Source of the DNA: an uncultured Winogradskyella sp.
Lineage (GTDB): Bacteria; Bacteroidota; Bacteroidia; Flavobacteriales; Flavobacteriaceae
DNA: 64,000 nt
Direction of reading: 5' to 3'
NCBI RefSeq assembly: GCF_947496485.1
Contig: NZ_CANMCZ010000002.1
Span: 62,001-126,000 of the forward strand
Below the pieces are notes generated by a model, which was not told the DNA's origin, did no database searches, and saw only the letters and a list, made by a program, of their open reading frames with translations. Positions 27,501 to 36,933 of this stretch are shown piece by piece (positions within the stretch are counted from its first letter, which is position 1; each line of letters begins with the position of its first letter). Position numbers and translations under genes: made by a program.

Positions 27501-27918
27501 AGCGGAAGGATTAATTAATAAATATAAGGAAGGGCAAACTACCTTAAGCGAAGAACAGGTTTTGTTTAATAGTACTGATAATTTAGAACCTTCATTAGAA
27601 GCATGGTCAGCTTTTGTGAAAAACAACAAAACGGAACTACCAAAAGATTTCAATGCGCAATTATGGGAATCGTTTGAAAATAGAAAAAGTAAAAAACGTA
27701 AACTGTTTGTTGGTGTATTGTCGGCAGCAGCCTCAGTTATAGTATTGATGTCTCTTTTTTTAGGGAATCCAAAACAAGAAGCATTAAATTATGCTGAGAA
27801 AGAAGCTTTGTTAAGTCTAGCTAAAAAAATGGTTTCTAATTCAGATGTAGTAGAAACCGAAGAACGTATTATTTATGAAAATGACATCGTCATTATTTAT
27901 ACCACTAAAGAAGAATAA
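27487..27918 (+). CDS. Probable anti-sigma factor, single-pass membrane protein
   Basis: 143 residues from ATG 27487 (14-bp overlap with the sigma gene). The N-terminal about 75 residues are soluble and charged; residues about 80-97 (FVGVLSAAASVIVLMSLFLG) are a transmembrane helix, leaving a short periplasmic tail (about 45 residues, ending IIYTTKEE). No ASD zinc motif is visible. Anti-sigma function is inferred from position, overlap and topology. Confidence 0.65.
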   Translation: MKEYKAEGLINKYKEGQTTLSEEQVLFNSTDNLEPSLEAWSAFVKNNKTELPKDFNAQLWESFENRKSKKRKLFVGVLSAAASVIVLMSLFLGNPKQEALNYAEKEALLSLAKKMVSNSDVVETEERIIYENDIVIIYTTKEE

Positions 27919-27959
27919 ATCTAAATCAAATATTTATTAATAAGTAAACATTTAAAACT

Positions 27960-28481
27960 ATGAAAAAATTAATTCTAACAGCATGTGCTCTATTATTTTC
28001 AATGTCGTTAATACAAGCACAAGAATTTAAATTAGAACTAAAGGATAGCGGAAAGAAAGAAAAAAAGCAAAAACTGCATGTAAAAGTTAAAGATGGCGCA
28101 GAACCAGATATTTATGTGGATGGAAAAAAATTCGATTTTAGTTTGGACTTAATAGATACAGATATGATTGCGTCTGTAGCCGTAGTAAAAGGTGATAAAG
28201 CTATAAAAGAATATAATGCACCTAATGGTGTTATACTTGTGACTACGAAAGAAAAAGGAGATTCAGCAATATTTAGGATCAAAACTAATGATGATTCTTC
28301 GTCTAATGAAAAAACTCCTATCGTCATTGTTGATGGTAAGCGATCTGGTTCTGAAATTCTCAAAACTCTATCTCCTGACGATATAGAAAAGATAGAAGTA
28401 TTTAAAGATGAAGAGGCTATAAAAAAATACAATGCCCCAAATGGTGTCATAGTTATAACAACTAAGAAGAAGAAAGATTAG
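27960..28481 (+). CDS. Secreted protein of two plug-like repeats
   Basis: 173 residues with signal peptide (to LIQAQ). Two copies of about 65 residues, each with [I/V]xVDGK, then a helix, then EVxK..AIKxYNAPNGVIxxTTK: first at about 50-97, second at about 120-170. The pattern matches the TonB-dependent receptor plug core, but no barrel follows. It is the third gene of the ECF sigma operon and may sense or bridge at the outer membrane; the role is unknown. Confidence 0.65.
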   Translation: MKKLILTACALLFSMSLIQAQEFKLELKDSGKKEKKQKLHVKVKDGAEPDIYVDGKKFDFSLDLIDTDMIASVAVVKGDKAIKEYNAPNGVILVTTKEKGDSAIFRIKTNDDSSSNEKTPIVIVDGKRSGSEILKTLSPDDIEKIEVFKDEEAIKKYNAPNGVIVITTKKKKD

Positions 28482-28530
28482 GTAACTTTTTAAGTTGTAC
28501 TTTATACACTATCCTTTGAGAGGATGGTGC

Positions 28531-28564
28531 ACAAAAAAAGCCTCTAGTTTCAGAGGCTTTTTTT
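28531..28564 (+). terminator. Terminator of the sigma operon
   Basis: GCCTCT (28540-28545), loop AGTTTC, AGAGGC (28552-28557), preceded by A7 and followed by T8. It serves the plus-strand operon and lies at the 3' end of the convergent lipoprotein gene. Confidence 0.75.
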
Positions 28565-28566
28565 TA

Positions 28567-29751
28567 TTAATTTAAAGTATAGGAATTCATTATTTGTTTG
28601 AGTTGCTGTTTTATGTCTTCGCCAGAATCATAAATCATTTGTTCTTCGGTAGGGAAGGGCACAGCACGTCTTTCTAAAAATGGTAATAAATCATTAGCTA
28701 AAGCTCTACGATCACCAGTAGCATTAGCATAGATGTGCTCGAATACAAATTGACTATTTACTGGGAAAGCATCAGCCAATTGCTTTGTATTTAAATTATG
28801 GTATTCTACATTACCTACAACCTGTACCGTTTTAAATTGTTTGAATTCGTAGAACTCACAACGTACGGTTTTAAATTTATCCACTTCAATGGCATTACCT
28901 AAGCTATCTTTAACTTGATTGCCATTCTCATCTCGTAATATTTGTTTGCCATCAACAATCTCTTTTTCTTTTACGAGTTGACGTTCTTTTACTTGTTCAG
29001 GCGATACATTAATTTGTCTTAAGTTAACACGCATACTGTAATCGTATTTGGTGTTATTGTCGTCTGCATTATGATAAACTGTCCATAAGTTATTAATACC
29101 ATAGGTACTAAAGTTTAGTAAATCGTTTTCTAAGCGTTCTGGAATTACTTTTTCAGTATCATTAACCATTTCTACTAAAACATAATCAGTTCCTTTGATA
29201 TGTGCTTCTTCCAATAATTGGCGAACATCTCTATAGTTAGGATTAATATCCTCAATGTCTCTAAATTGATTATAGGCAAACCTATAGTCTTGCTTCGTAT
29301 TATTCTGTTGATTTAAAACGGCTACTGCATTGGCATAAAGATGTGCCGATGCCTTTTCTTTTGAAGTGATAAGTCCATTGGAATAGTCCTTAAGAGGAAT
29401 TGCTGCTTCTCGTCCATCTACATACAATGGTAAAAGCGGTTTTACACGTTCTTGTCTATTATCTAAGGTCACATAAAGGTCATAGACTTTTAGGTGATTT
29501 TCAGGATTATTATCCTTGTTTAGATAATCAATATTTTCTTTGTCTCGCTCATTTGCTTTGTTATATGCCTCTTGAAGCATTACAATATATTCAGCTTTTC
29601 TCCTTTTATTCTTGTTCGTTCGGAGTTTGCTCAAAGCAGTGTTAATAGCTTGGTCATAATTACCAACGCTTACAGATCTTTCAATTTGCTTGCTCGTGCT
29701 ACAAGAAATGATTAGCACTAGGACTAATGCCGAAAGTAGTAGTTTTTTCAT
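28567..29751 (-). CDS. Paralogous lipoprotein I (unknown function)
   Basis: 394 residues. Lipobox LIISC with Cys17. Residues about 25-110 look helical with repeat-like pairs (VGNYDQAINTALSKL, YIVMLQEAYNKA), similar to the tetratricopeptide style; the middle is beta-prone (VLVEMVNDTEKVIPERL, VRCEFYEFKQFKTVQVVG). The C-terminus is helical (SGEDIKQQLKQIMNSY). It is homologous along its length to the next gene upstream (29959-31140), and its 3' part is duplicated as a pseudogene at 23260-23460. No known family recognised. Confidence 0.7.
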   Translation of the reverse strand: MKKLLLSALVLVLIISCSTSKQIERSVSVGNYDQAINTALSKLRTNKNKRRKAEYIVMLQEAYNKANERDKENIDYLNKDNNPENHLKVYDLYVTLDNRQERVKPLLPLYVDGREAAIPLKDYSNGLITSKEKASAHLYANAVAVLNQQNNTKQDYRFAYNQFRDIEDINPNYRDVRQLLEEAHIKGTDYVLVEMVNDTEKVIPERLENDLLNFSTYGINNLWTVYHNADDNNTKYDYSMRVNLRQINVSPEQVKERQLVKEKEIVDGKQILRDENGNQVKDSLGNAIEVDKFKTVRCEFYEFKQFKTVQVVGNVEYHNLNTKQLADAFPVNSQFVFEHIYANATGDRRALANDLLPFLERRAVPFPTEEQMIYDSGEDIKQQLKQIMNSYTLN

Positions 29752-29927
29752 AGGTTAATAGTTTTGTTAGATTTGGGTTTCAAAACAATTAGGTGGTAAA
29801 CCTAAGTAAAATACAGATGAAATACTAATAAATACGATAAAATGCATATATTTTTAAGAATTATGTAGGAATGCTCTTATTTTATATGATTAAAACATAA
29901 GAATTTGGAGATGTGTAGATAAAGCAT

Positions 29928-29955
29928 AAACCTCTCAATTTTGAGAGGTTTTTAA
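29928..29955 (-). terminator. Terminator-like hairpin after paralog II
   Basis: AAACCTCTCAA (29928-29938), TT, TTGAGAGGTTT (29941-29951) with a T-run in plus orientation and an A-run on the other side, so it may work in both directions. It directly follows the minus-strand gene at 29959. Confidence 0.65.
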
Positions 29956-29958
29956 TGA

Positions 29959-31140
29959 CTAACTATTTAATCTATAGGATTTCAGAATCCCTTTTAATTT
30001 CAACTTTAAATCTTCACCAGTATCATATACCATTTGTGTATCCGAAGGAAATCTTACTTGACGTTGTCTTAATAAGGTTCTATCTGTTCTGTTTAGAGCA
30101 CGTTCATCACCTCTAAAACGTCCAAATACATTTTCAAAAGTAAAACCACTATCTATAGTAAAGTTGTCTATAATTTGGTTTTGTTTTAAATCCGTGTACA
30201 CTACATCTGCAATCACTTGCGCAGATTTTGTTTGTATCACTTCAACAAATCTTGCTCTAACATTTATAATTCTATCAACCTTAATGTCATTACCTAAACT
30301 GTCTTTTGCAACATTACCATTATCATCTAGCAGGTATTCCCAACCATCAATGATCTGCTTTTGTCTTAGTTGCTGACGTTCATTCATACGCTCTGGTGAA
30401 ATATTAATTCGCTTAAGCTGTAATTGCATAGCAAAGTCATAATCTACGGTTTCAACTGTATTTGCGTGATAAACTGTCCAGAATTGATCCAAACCATAGG
30501 TATTAAAATCTACCAATTCAGCTTCTAATCGTTGAGGTATAACCTGGTTTGTTTCATTGACTACAGAAACACTTACATAATCAATTCCTTTTTGATGCGC
30601 TTCGTTTATCAAACTTCTGGTTTCGTCAAAATTAGGATTGATACGTTCTATATAGCTAAATATATCATAGGCTTTACGCGCATTGTATTTATCATCAGAA
30701 TCTAAAAGTGTAATCCCTTGGTCTATTAAATATTCGGACGTTTTATATCTATAATCTACAATTTCAGAACTGTAATCATTAAACTGAAGATTCAACGTTT
30801 TTCCATTGATTCTTAAAGGTAAAATTCGTTTTATAGCATTTTGTCTTGCTTCTAAATCTAAATAGATGTTATAGATGGTTTTAAATTGTTCTGGATTACC
30901 ATCTTTTTTAAGATGTGCCACATCTCGTAAATCTTCCTCTAAAACTTTGTAATACGCATCTTCAAGCATTACAATGTAATCTTGCTTACGTTTTTTGTCT
31001 TTGTTGTTTTCGAGTTTTCGTAACGCTTCAGAAATAGCATGGTCATAATTACCATGGCTAATAGCGCTTTCCATTTGTTTTTTGGCACTACAAGATACGA
31101 GTACCGAAACTAGGACTGATAAAAGTAAAAATCGTTTCAT
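29959..31140 (-). CDS. Paralogous lipoprotein II (unknown function)
   Basis: 393 residues with lipobox VLVSC (Cys17). Same architecture and clear residue identity with the 394-residue protein: SHGNYDHAISEALRKLENNKDK versus the equivalent VGNYDQAI segment, and a shared C-terminus (TGEDLKLKLKGILKSY). Tandem duplication on one strand, 207 bp apart, each with its own terminator. Outer-membrane or periplasmic location is expected; function unknown. Confidence 0.7.
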   Translation of the reverse strand: MKRFLLLSVLVSVLVSCSAKKQMESAISHGNYDHAISEALRKLENNKDKKRKQDYIVMLEDAYYKVLEEDLRDVAHLKKDGNPEQFKTIYNIYLDLEARQNAIKRILPLRINGKTLNLQFNDYSSEIVDYRYKTSEYLIDQGITLLDSDDKYNARKAYDIFSYIERINPNFDETRSLINEAHQKGIDYVSVSVVNETNQVIPQRLEAELVDFNTYGLDQFWTVYHANTVETVDYDFAMQLQLKRINISPERMNERQQLRQKQIIDGWEYLLDDNGNVAKDSLGNDIKVDRIINVRARFVEVIQTKSAQVIADVVYTDLKQNQIIDNFTIDSGFTFENVFGRFRGDERALNRTDRTLLRQRQVRFPSDTQMVYDTGEDLKLKLKGILKSYRLNS

Positions 31141-31228
31141 AATCTTGTGTTTTATGGGTTATTGGTATGTAAATCCAATTATGATGCCAAAGTAGTTTTT
31201 CGTTTCTTTGCCAATCAATAAAAAGCAT

Positions 31229-32914
31229 ATGTTTAATAAGGAAAACGGTTGTTTTCATCCCATGAAATTGAATCCTTCGGAAGCACTTCCGAAACAATTT
31301 ACCTATCCGTTTTATTACACACCACATCCACTCTGTATCGAGGCTGCTGATGAGGTAAAAGCATATCTCAACTCTCAAACTGATTTTGAACATAACTTTG
31401 GTTTAGACGTAACAAAAGAAGGTCTGAAAATTGGGAAAATGTTTGGAGTTATGATTGTTGAAACCATTAAAGGGCAATTAGGCTATATAACAGCATTTTC
31501 AGGAAAATTAGCTGAAAGTAATCATATAGAAGGGTTTGTACCACCAATTTATGATACACTCAATAAAGATGGATTTTACAAACAAAATGAAGCCTATTTA
31601 AATAGCTTGAATGCTGAAATAGAAAGATTAGAACAAAATCCAGAATTAGCGAAAGCTAAACTAAAGCGAGAAAACCTTGAGCGAGAACGTATTAAAAAGC
31701 TTGAAGATTTTAAACAAAACACAAAGGCAGATAAACGAAAACGAAAAGCACTAAGAGTAGAAGCAGAGCTTAAATTCTCAGATGAAGAAAAAGCATCGTT
31801 TTTTGAAGACTTAAAACAAAAAAGTATTCAAAGTAATATTGATTTAAAATACTTAAAATTAAATCTTGAAGCTAAGGTGAAATTAGCAGAAACTAATTTC
31901 ACCAAACTCATAAAACCTATTGAAGCTTTGAAACTTGAACGAAAAAAGCTTTCTGCAAGTTTGCAAAAACAAATTCATGAACACTATCAATTCTTAAATG
32001 CAAAAGGTGAAAACAAAGACTTAATTGATATTTTTAAAACAACTGATTTAGGACATCCGCCTGCAGCAGCTGGCGAATGTGCTGCACCTAAATTATTTCA
32101 GTATGCATATGAGCATAATTTTAAGCCCATTGCTATGGCAGAATTTTATTGGGGAATTTCGCCAACAGCTGAGGTGCGAAAACATGGCCAATTCTATCCA
32201 TCTTGCAGAGGTCGATGTGAACCTATTTTGGACCATATGATGCAAGGTTTGGATGTTGAAGCAAATCCCATTGAAACCGCTGGTGTTTTTAAAGGTGAAT
32301 TAGATATCATTTATGAAGATGATTTTTTGTTAGTTTTAAATAAACCGCATGAGTTTTTATCAGTACCAGGAAAAACCATAAAGGATTCTGTTTTAACCAG
32401 AATGCAAGAGTATTTGCCAAATGCAACAGGGCCTTTGTTACTGCATCGTTTAGATATGTCAACATCTGGTTTATTATTGGTTGCTAAGAATGAAAGAACA
32501 CATAAAAACATACAGAAACAATTTATAAATAGAACCATAAAAAAGCGTTATGTAGCTTTATTAGATGGTCCTTTAGATTCAAAATCAGGAATTATAGATT
32601 TACCCCTTCGTGTGGATTTAAATAATAGACCACGACAATTAGTTTGTTATGAACATGGAAAACTAGCTCAAACTGAATATGAGGTTGTAGAAGTAAAGAA
32701 CAATAAAACTAGAATTTATTTATTTCCTATCACTGGGCGAACACATCAGTTGAGAGTGCATGTAGCACATCATAAAGGATTGAATACTCCTATAGTTGGT
32801 GATGATTTATATGGAACTGTCGCTAATCGTCTACATCTACATGCAGAGACATTAAGTTTTGAGCATCCTGTGAAACGAGAGTGGGTGAGTTTTAGTTGTA
32901 ATGCACCTTTTTAA
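31229..32914 (+). CDS. RluA-family pseudouridine synthase, long form
   Basis: 561 residues starting at ATG 31229, so that the conserved CFHPM segment is kept; a TTG seven codons upstream and an ATG 11 codons downstream are alternatives. Residues 1-330 are the long N-terminal extension of this Bacteroidota subfamily with a basic coiled coil (about 130-255) and a Cys-containing segment (GECAAPKLFQYAYEH, YPSCRGRCEPIL). The catalytic domain starts near 350 with HRLDMSTSGLLL (Asp about 407) as the RluA signature. Predicted to modify rRNA or tRNA uridines; exact target unknown. Confidence 0.85.
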   Translation: MFNKENGCFHPMKLNPSEALPKQFTYPFYYTPHPLCIEAADEVKAYLNSQTDFEHNFGLDVTKEGLKIGKMFGVMIVETIKGQLGYITAFSGKLAESNHIEGFVPPIYDTLNKDGFYKQNEAYLNSLNAEIERLEQNPELAKAKLKRENLERERIKKLEDFKQNTKADKRKRKALRVEAELKFSDEEKASFFEDLKQKSIQSNIDLKYLKLNLEAKVKLAETNFTKLIKPIEALKLERKKLSASLQKQIHEHYQFLNAKGENKDLIDIFKTTDLGHPPAAAGECAAPKLFQYAYEHNFKPIAMAEFYWGISPTAEVRKHGQFYPSCRGRCEPILDHMMQGLDVEANPIETAGVFKGELDIIYEDDFLLVLNKPHEFLSVPGKTIKDSVLTRMQEYLPNATGPLLLHRLDMSTSGLLLVAKNERTHKNIQKQFINRTIKKRYVALLDGPLDSKSGIIDLPLRVDLNNRPRQLVCYEHGKLAQTEYEVVEVKNNKTRIYLFPITGRTHQLRVHVAHHKGLNTPIVGDDLYGTVANRLHLHAETLSFEHPVKREWVSFSCNAPF

Positions 32915-32956
32915 AAAATAAAAGCTCATAATTTATAATTATGAGCTTTTATTTTT
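32914..32956. terminator. Bidirectional terminator between rluA-like gene and fumarylacetoacetase
   Basis: Perfect 20-bp stem with a 3-base loop (TAT at 32934-32936); the outer part of the stem is A-rich on one side and T-rich on the other, which gives a terminator for both convergent genes. Confidence 0.85.
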
Positions 32957-32972
32957 ATTTAAAGTAAGTTCT

Positions 32973-34265
32973 TTATTTCTTTTTCTTAGGATTAAAAACA
33001 GGTAACAACTGTGTTTTTACTTGTCCGAATCCAATACGTACATCATCATTTTCACAATGTCCTCTCATAACTACCGTATCGTAATCATTGATGAACTTAC
33101 GTTCAGTGCCATCTTTCATTTTGAGTGGCTTAGTACCTTTCCAAGACAATTCTAACATCGATCCGTAAGAATCTGGTGTTGGACCAGAAATCGTACCACT
33201 TCCCATCATATCACCAGAATTTACAGGACATCCATTAACAGTATGATGTGCTAATTGCTGTGCCATATTCCAATACATATATTTAAAGTTAGATCTACAG
33301 ACCGTAGTTTCTTTGCCACCTTTTGGTTGAATGCCAACTTCTAATTGAATATCAAAGCTCTTTTTTCCTTTGGTTTGTAAGTATGGCAAAGGTTTTGGGT
33401 CTTGCTTAGGACTGTCTACTCTAAAAGGTTCTAAGGCATCTAAAGTTACAATCCAAGGCGACATTGAAGACGCAAAACTTTTTCCTAAGAATGGCCCTAA
33501 AGGTACGTATTCCCATTTCTGAATATCGCGAGCAGACCAATCATTGAATAATACTAAGCCAAAGATATATTCTTCAGCTTCCTCAACAGGAATTGACTCA
33601 CCTAAATCATTGGCATCAGTAGTAATGAAAGCCATCTCTAATTCAAAATCTACTAATTGACTTGGGCCAAATACTGGTGCTTTGGCACCTTCTGGCATGG
33701 TTTGTCCTTGCGGTCTGTTAACAGGTATATGTGTAGTGATAATAGAAGAACTTCTACCATGATAACCAACTGGCATATGCACCCAATTTGGCAATAAAGC
33801 ATTTTCTGGGTCTCTAAACATAGAACCTACGTTTGTAGCATGCTCTTTACTGGCATAGAAATCTGTATAGTCACCAACATGTACTGGCATTTGCATTTCT
33901 ATCTCATCGAGTCTAAAGCAAATAATTTCTTTATGTTTAGTGTTATTTTTAAGTGTTTCATTATTGGCATCAAAAATTTCAGCGACACGATTTCTTACAG
34001 CTCGCCAAGTTTTTCTTCCATCAGCAATAAAATCATTCAATGAATCTTGAAGGAATATATCATCTGTAAGTGGAATACCCTTAAAATAACCTAGCTGATG
34101 TAATGCTCCGAGGTCAATGGCTGTATCTCCAATCCGTGTTCCGATGGTAATTATATCCTCTCTAGTAAGGAATACACCAAATGGAATATTCTGAATTGGA
34201 AAATCAGAATACTTATTAACGTATAACCAAGACGTTCTATTTGGGTTATTGGCTGATAATGGCAT
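32973..34265 (-). CDS. fahA: Fumarylacetoacetase
   Basis: 430 residues, last enzyme of tyrosine degradation, splitting fumarylacetoacetate to fumarate and acetoacetate. The N-terminal SH3-like region and the C-terminal FAH fold are both present, with the metal and active-site stretches GYHGRSSSI, VDFELEMAFIT and NDWSARDIQKWEYVPLGPF. Eukaryote-like length and layout. Monocistronic here; the tyrosine pathway partners (hppD, hmgA) are not in the window. Confidence 0.95.
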   Translation of the reverse strand: MPLSANNPNRTSWLYVNKYSDFPIQNIPFGVFLTREDIITIGTRIGDTAIDLGALHQLGYFKGIPLTDDIFLQDSLNDFIADGRKTWRAVRNRVAEIFDANNETLKNNTKHKEIICFRLDEIEMQMPVHVGDYTDFYASKEHATNVGSMFRDPENALLPNWVHMPVGYHGRSSSIITTHIPVNRPQGQTMPEGAKAPVFGPSQLVDFELEMAFITTDANDLGESIPVEEAEEYIFGLVLFNDWSARDIQKWEYVPLGPFLGKSFASSMSPWIVTLDALEPFRVDSPKQDPKPLPYLQTKGKKSFDIQLEVGIQPKGGKETTVCRSNFKYMYWNMAQQLAHHTVNGCPVNSGDMMGSGTISGPTPDSYGSMLELSWKGTKPLKMKDGTERKFINDYDTVVMRGHCENDDVRIGFGQVKTQLLPVFNPKKKK

Positions 34266-34318
34266 AATGCTGTTGTTGATTAAATGTTCATTAATTTCTA
34301 TTCAAACCTACATAAATT

Positions 34319-34351
34319 TTGATATTAAAACTAATGTAATTCGTATTTTTG
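34319..34351 (+). promoter_or_regulatory. Candidate glyA promoter
   Basis: TTG at 34319-34321 and TATTTTTG at 34344-34351 fit the Bacteroidota -33/-7 pattern with 22-bp spacing, slightly long, 28 bp before the glyA start codon. Confidence 0.4.
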
Positions 34352-34378
34352 ACGCTCATTTAACATAAGATAATATTT

Positions 34379-35653
34379 ATGCAACGCGACGAACAAATTT
34401 TTGAACTCATACAAGCTGAAAAAGAACGCCAAACTGATGGTATAGAATTGATTGCTTCAGAGAATTTTGTTAGCGACCAAGTTATGGAAGCTGCTGGTTC
34501 TGTATTAACTAATAAATATGCTGAAGGATATCCTGGTAAGCGCTATTATGGAGGTTGTGAAGTGGTTGATGAAGTAGAGAATATTGCTATTGAGCGTGCT
34601 AAAACCTTATTCGGTGCTGCTTATGCTAATGTTCAACCACATTCTGGTAGTCAGGCCAATACAGCAGTGTTTCATGCCTGTTTGAACCCAGGTGATACTA
34701 TTCTTGGTTTTGATTTGTCTCATGGAGGTCATTTAACTCATGGCTCTCCTGTTAATTTTTCAGGGAAATTATATCGTCCTACATTTTACGGTGTAAAGAA
34801 AGATACTGGCTACATTGATTATGATATGTTGGCCGACCAAGCACAAAAGGAAAAACCAAAGTTAATTATCGCTGGTGCTTCTGCGTATTCTCGCGATATA
34901 GATTTTGCAAAGTTTAGAGAAGTTGCTGATAGTGTTGGTGCAGTTTTATTAGCTGATATTTCACATCCTGCTGGATTAATTGCTAAAGGTATTTTAAACG
35001 ATCCAATGCCGCATTGTCATATTGTTACTACGACAACTCATAAGACTTTGAGAGGTCCAAGAGGTGGCATGATTATGATGGGCGAAAATATAGATAACCC
35101 ATTTGGAATCACGCTTAAAAGTGGGAAGTTACGTAAGATGTCAGGCCTATTAGATTCTGGAGTGTTTCCAGGAAATCAAGGCGGACCTTTAGAGCATATT
35201 ATTGCTGCTAAAGCGATTGCTTTTGGTGAAGCATTGACAGATGAGTTTATGCATTACATGTTGCAAGTAAAGCACAATGCGGATGCTATGGCAAAGGCTT
35301 TTGTTGCAAAAGATTATAATTTAATTTCTGGTGGAACAGATAATCATATGATGTTGATTGACCTCAGAAACAAGAATATTACAGGTAAAGATGCTGAAAA
35401 TGCTTTAGTAAAAGCAGATATTACAGTAAATAAAAATATGGTACCGTTTGATACAGAATCTCCGTTTGTAACTTCAGGAATTAGAGTTGGTACACCAGCA
35501 ATTACGACCAGAGGATTAAAAGAAACAGATATGGCTTATGTGGTTGATTTAATTGATGAAGTATTGATGAATCACGACAATGAAACCGTTTTAGAAGGTG
35601 TTGCTGAAAAAGTAAATACATTAATGGGTGGACGACCATTGTTTAACGCGTAA
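34379..35653 (+). CDS. glyA: Serine hydroxymethyltransferase
   Basis: 424-residue PLP enzyme that interconverts serine and glycine with tetrahydrofolate, supplying one-carbon units. The N-terminal SENFVS motif, [22 protein letters not shown] and the PLP lysine K222 in [14 protein letters not shown] are all present. Usual length. It is divergent from fahA and followed by a hairpin that reaches into the end of the convergent hydrolase gene. Confidence 0.97.
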   Translation: MQRDEQIFELIQAEKERQTDGIELIASENFVSDQVMEAAGSVLTNKYAEGYPGKRYYGGCEVVDEVENIAIERAKTLFGAAYANVQPHSGSQANTAVFHACLNPGDTILGFDLSHGGHLTHGSPVNFSGKLYRPTFYGVKKDTGYIDYDMLADQAQKEKPKLIIAGASAYSRDIDFAKFREVADSVGAVLLADISHPAGLIAKGILNDPMPHCHIVTTTTHKTLRGPRGGMIMMGENIDNPFGITLKSGKLRKMSGLLDSGVFPGNQGGPLEHIIAAKAIAFGEALTDEFMHYMLQVKHNADAMAKAFVAKDYNLISGGTDNHMMLIDLRNKNITGKDAENALVKADITVNKNMVPFDTESPFVTSGIRVGTPAITTRGLKETDMAYVVDLIDEVLMNHDNETVLEGVAEKVNTLMGGRPLFNA

Positions 35654-35720
35654 CTATTTATTGAGATGCTGAAATCGGAGGTTCAACGTAGCTAAACAAG
35701 TTCAGCATCACAAAAATATA

Positions 35721-35755
35721 AAGCCTTTCAATTTAGTTTGAAGGGTTTTTATTTT
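35721..35755 (+). terminator. glyA terminator overlapping the end of the hydrolase gene
   Basis: AAGCCTTTCAA (35721-35731) pairs with TTGAAGGGTTT (35738-35748) with two G-U pairs, followed by T5. The stop codon of the minus-strand hydrolase (35733) lies in the loop. Confidence 0.65.
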
Positions 35756-36674
35756 GTTGTTGGTACATAAACTTTAAAACATTGTCAAAATACTTTTGAC
35801 CTCCAACCTTCCAAACATTTGCGTGATTAGCAGAATCAATTTCAATAAATTGTTTATTCTTACTTGGTATTACTGAAAAATTTTCTCTTCCGTATTTAAT
35901 ATTAATTCGCTTATCAAGATTACCATGTACTAATAAAATTGGTTGAGTAATGGACTTGCAATATTTTATAGGTTTTGCGTCATTTGGGTCAAATCCTGCG
36001 ATTTCACCAGTTCTGTTAACTAAGTAATTAGAGAAAGGATAATAACTGAAACCAGCATGTAAGTCAAAATAATCATTTACAATGGATTTAAAATCTGAAA
36101 AAGTACTTTCTATAATTCCAAATTTAATTCTTTTGTCATAGCCCATAGCTTGCAAACCAATTGCTCCACCTAATGACTGGCCCCAAATTCCAAAATGGTG
36201 TAGGTTTTCTTTTTCAGATAAATAATCAATCAGAGTTTTAATATCTCTTTTTTCTCTGACTCCAAATGTACAGAAGTCACCTTCACTTTTTCCATGAGCT
36301 CTGGAATCGAGTCCTACAGAATTATATCCATTCTCAGATAGAAATTGGATAGCATTTTTAAATTGGTATTTATCTGACCTAATACCATGTAATAATATAA
36401 TTGTTCCTTTCACAGAGTCTGCAGACGAATATGATATTTGAGCAGATAGTTTGAGATTATCGAATGAACTGAAGAAAAAGTCTTTTTGTTTTAATTTTGG
36501 ATTGTTATATGAGACTATTTGATGATTAACATTCCGATTTCTTTTTATTAAGCTAACTACAGGATTTCTGATTTCTGAGATTAGTCTAGGCACGAAAAAA
36601 TGAACTAATAATATTCCAAGAACTATCGCAAATAATAAAATACGTTTGATTAGTTTTGCCCTTTGCTTTTTCAA
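35733..36674 (-). CDS. Membrane-anchored alpha/beta hydrolase
   Basis: 313 residues with an uncleaved N-terminal helix (about 11-28, ILLFAIVLGILLVHFFV), so the catalytic part should face the periplasm. GTIILLHGIR holds the oxyanion HG; WGQSLGGAIG is the nucleophile elbow; HGNLDKRI and SANHAN supply the Asp and His. The start is TTG 36674 since no ATG occurs near the front. It is 7 bp after a small membrane gene, so both are probably one transcript. Substrate unknown. Confidence 0.8.
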   Translation of the reverse strand: MKKQRAKLIKRILLFAIVLGILLVHFFVPRLISEIRNPVVSLIKRNRNVNHQIVSYNNPKLKQKDFFFSSFDNLKLSAQISYSSADSVKGTIILLHGIRSDKYQFKNAIQFLSENGYNSVGLDSRAHGKSEGDFCTFGVREKRDIKTLIDYLSEKENLHHFGIWGQSLGGAIGLQAMGYDKRIKFGIIESTFSDFKSIVNDYFDLHAGFSYYPFSNYLVNRTGEIAGFDPNDAKPIKYCKSITQPILLVHGNLDKRINIKYGRENFSVIPSKNKQFIEIDSANHANVWKVGGQKYFDNVLKFMYQQQNKNPSN

Positions 36675-36681
36675 TATATAT

Positions 36682-36918
36682 TTAATTTGAAGGGCTTTTC
36701 TCTTTTTTAAAAAGCCATAAATAATTAAGACCTATTGAGACTAATAAAATGAGACCAATTACAATAAAATTAGTTGTAGATAAAAGTTTGAAATCCGATC
36801 TAAATATTTTATTAATTAAAGCTAAAATATAAATAAGTGCTAATGAAATATTAAAGAATAACCAGAGGTACTTTAATAACTCAAGTATAAATTTCGAATA
36901 ATTTAAGTTTTTACTCAT
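36682..36918 (-). CDS. Small two-helix membrane protein
   Basis: 78 residues with two transmembrane helices (about 10-32, LELLKYLWLFFNISLALIYI; about 47-67, FIVIGLILLVSIGLNYLWLF). It starts at an ATG and is transcribed just before the membrane hydrolase, seven bases apart. No family recognised. The last codons of both genes read PSN-stop inside terminator-like CCTTCAAA sequence. Confidence 0.55.
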   Translation of the reverse strand: MSKNLNYSKFILELLKYLWLFFNISLALIYILALINKIFRSDFKLLSTTNFIVIGLILLVSIGLNYLWLFKKEKSPSN

Positions 36919-36933
36919 TGATTTAATTCTTTA

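Noticed and set aside
35733..36918. A shared PSN C-terminal motif in the hydrolase and the small membrane protein
   Set aside because: Both codon runs come from terminator-like CCTTCAAA sequence at the gene ends, so the likeness probably reflects DNA structure, not protein function.
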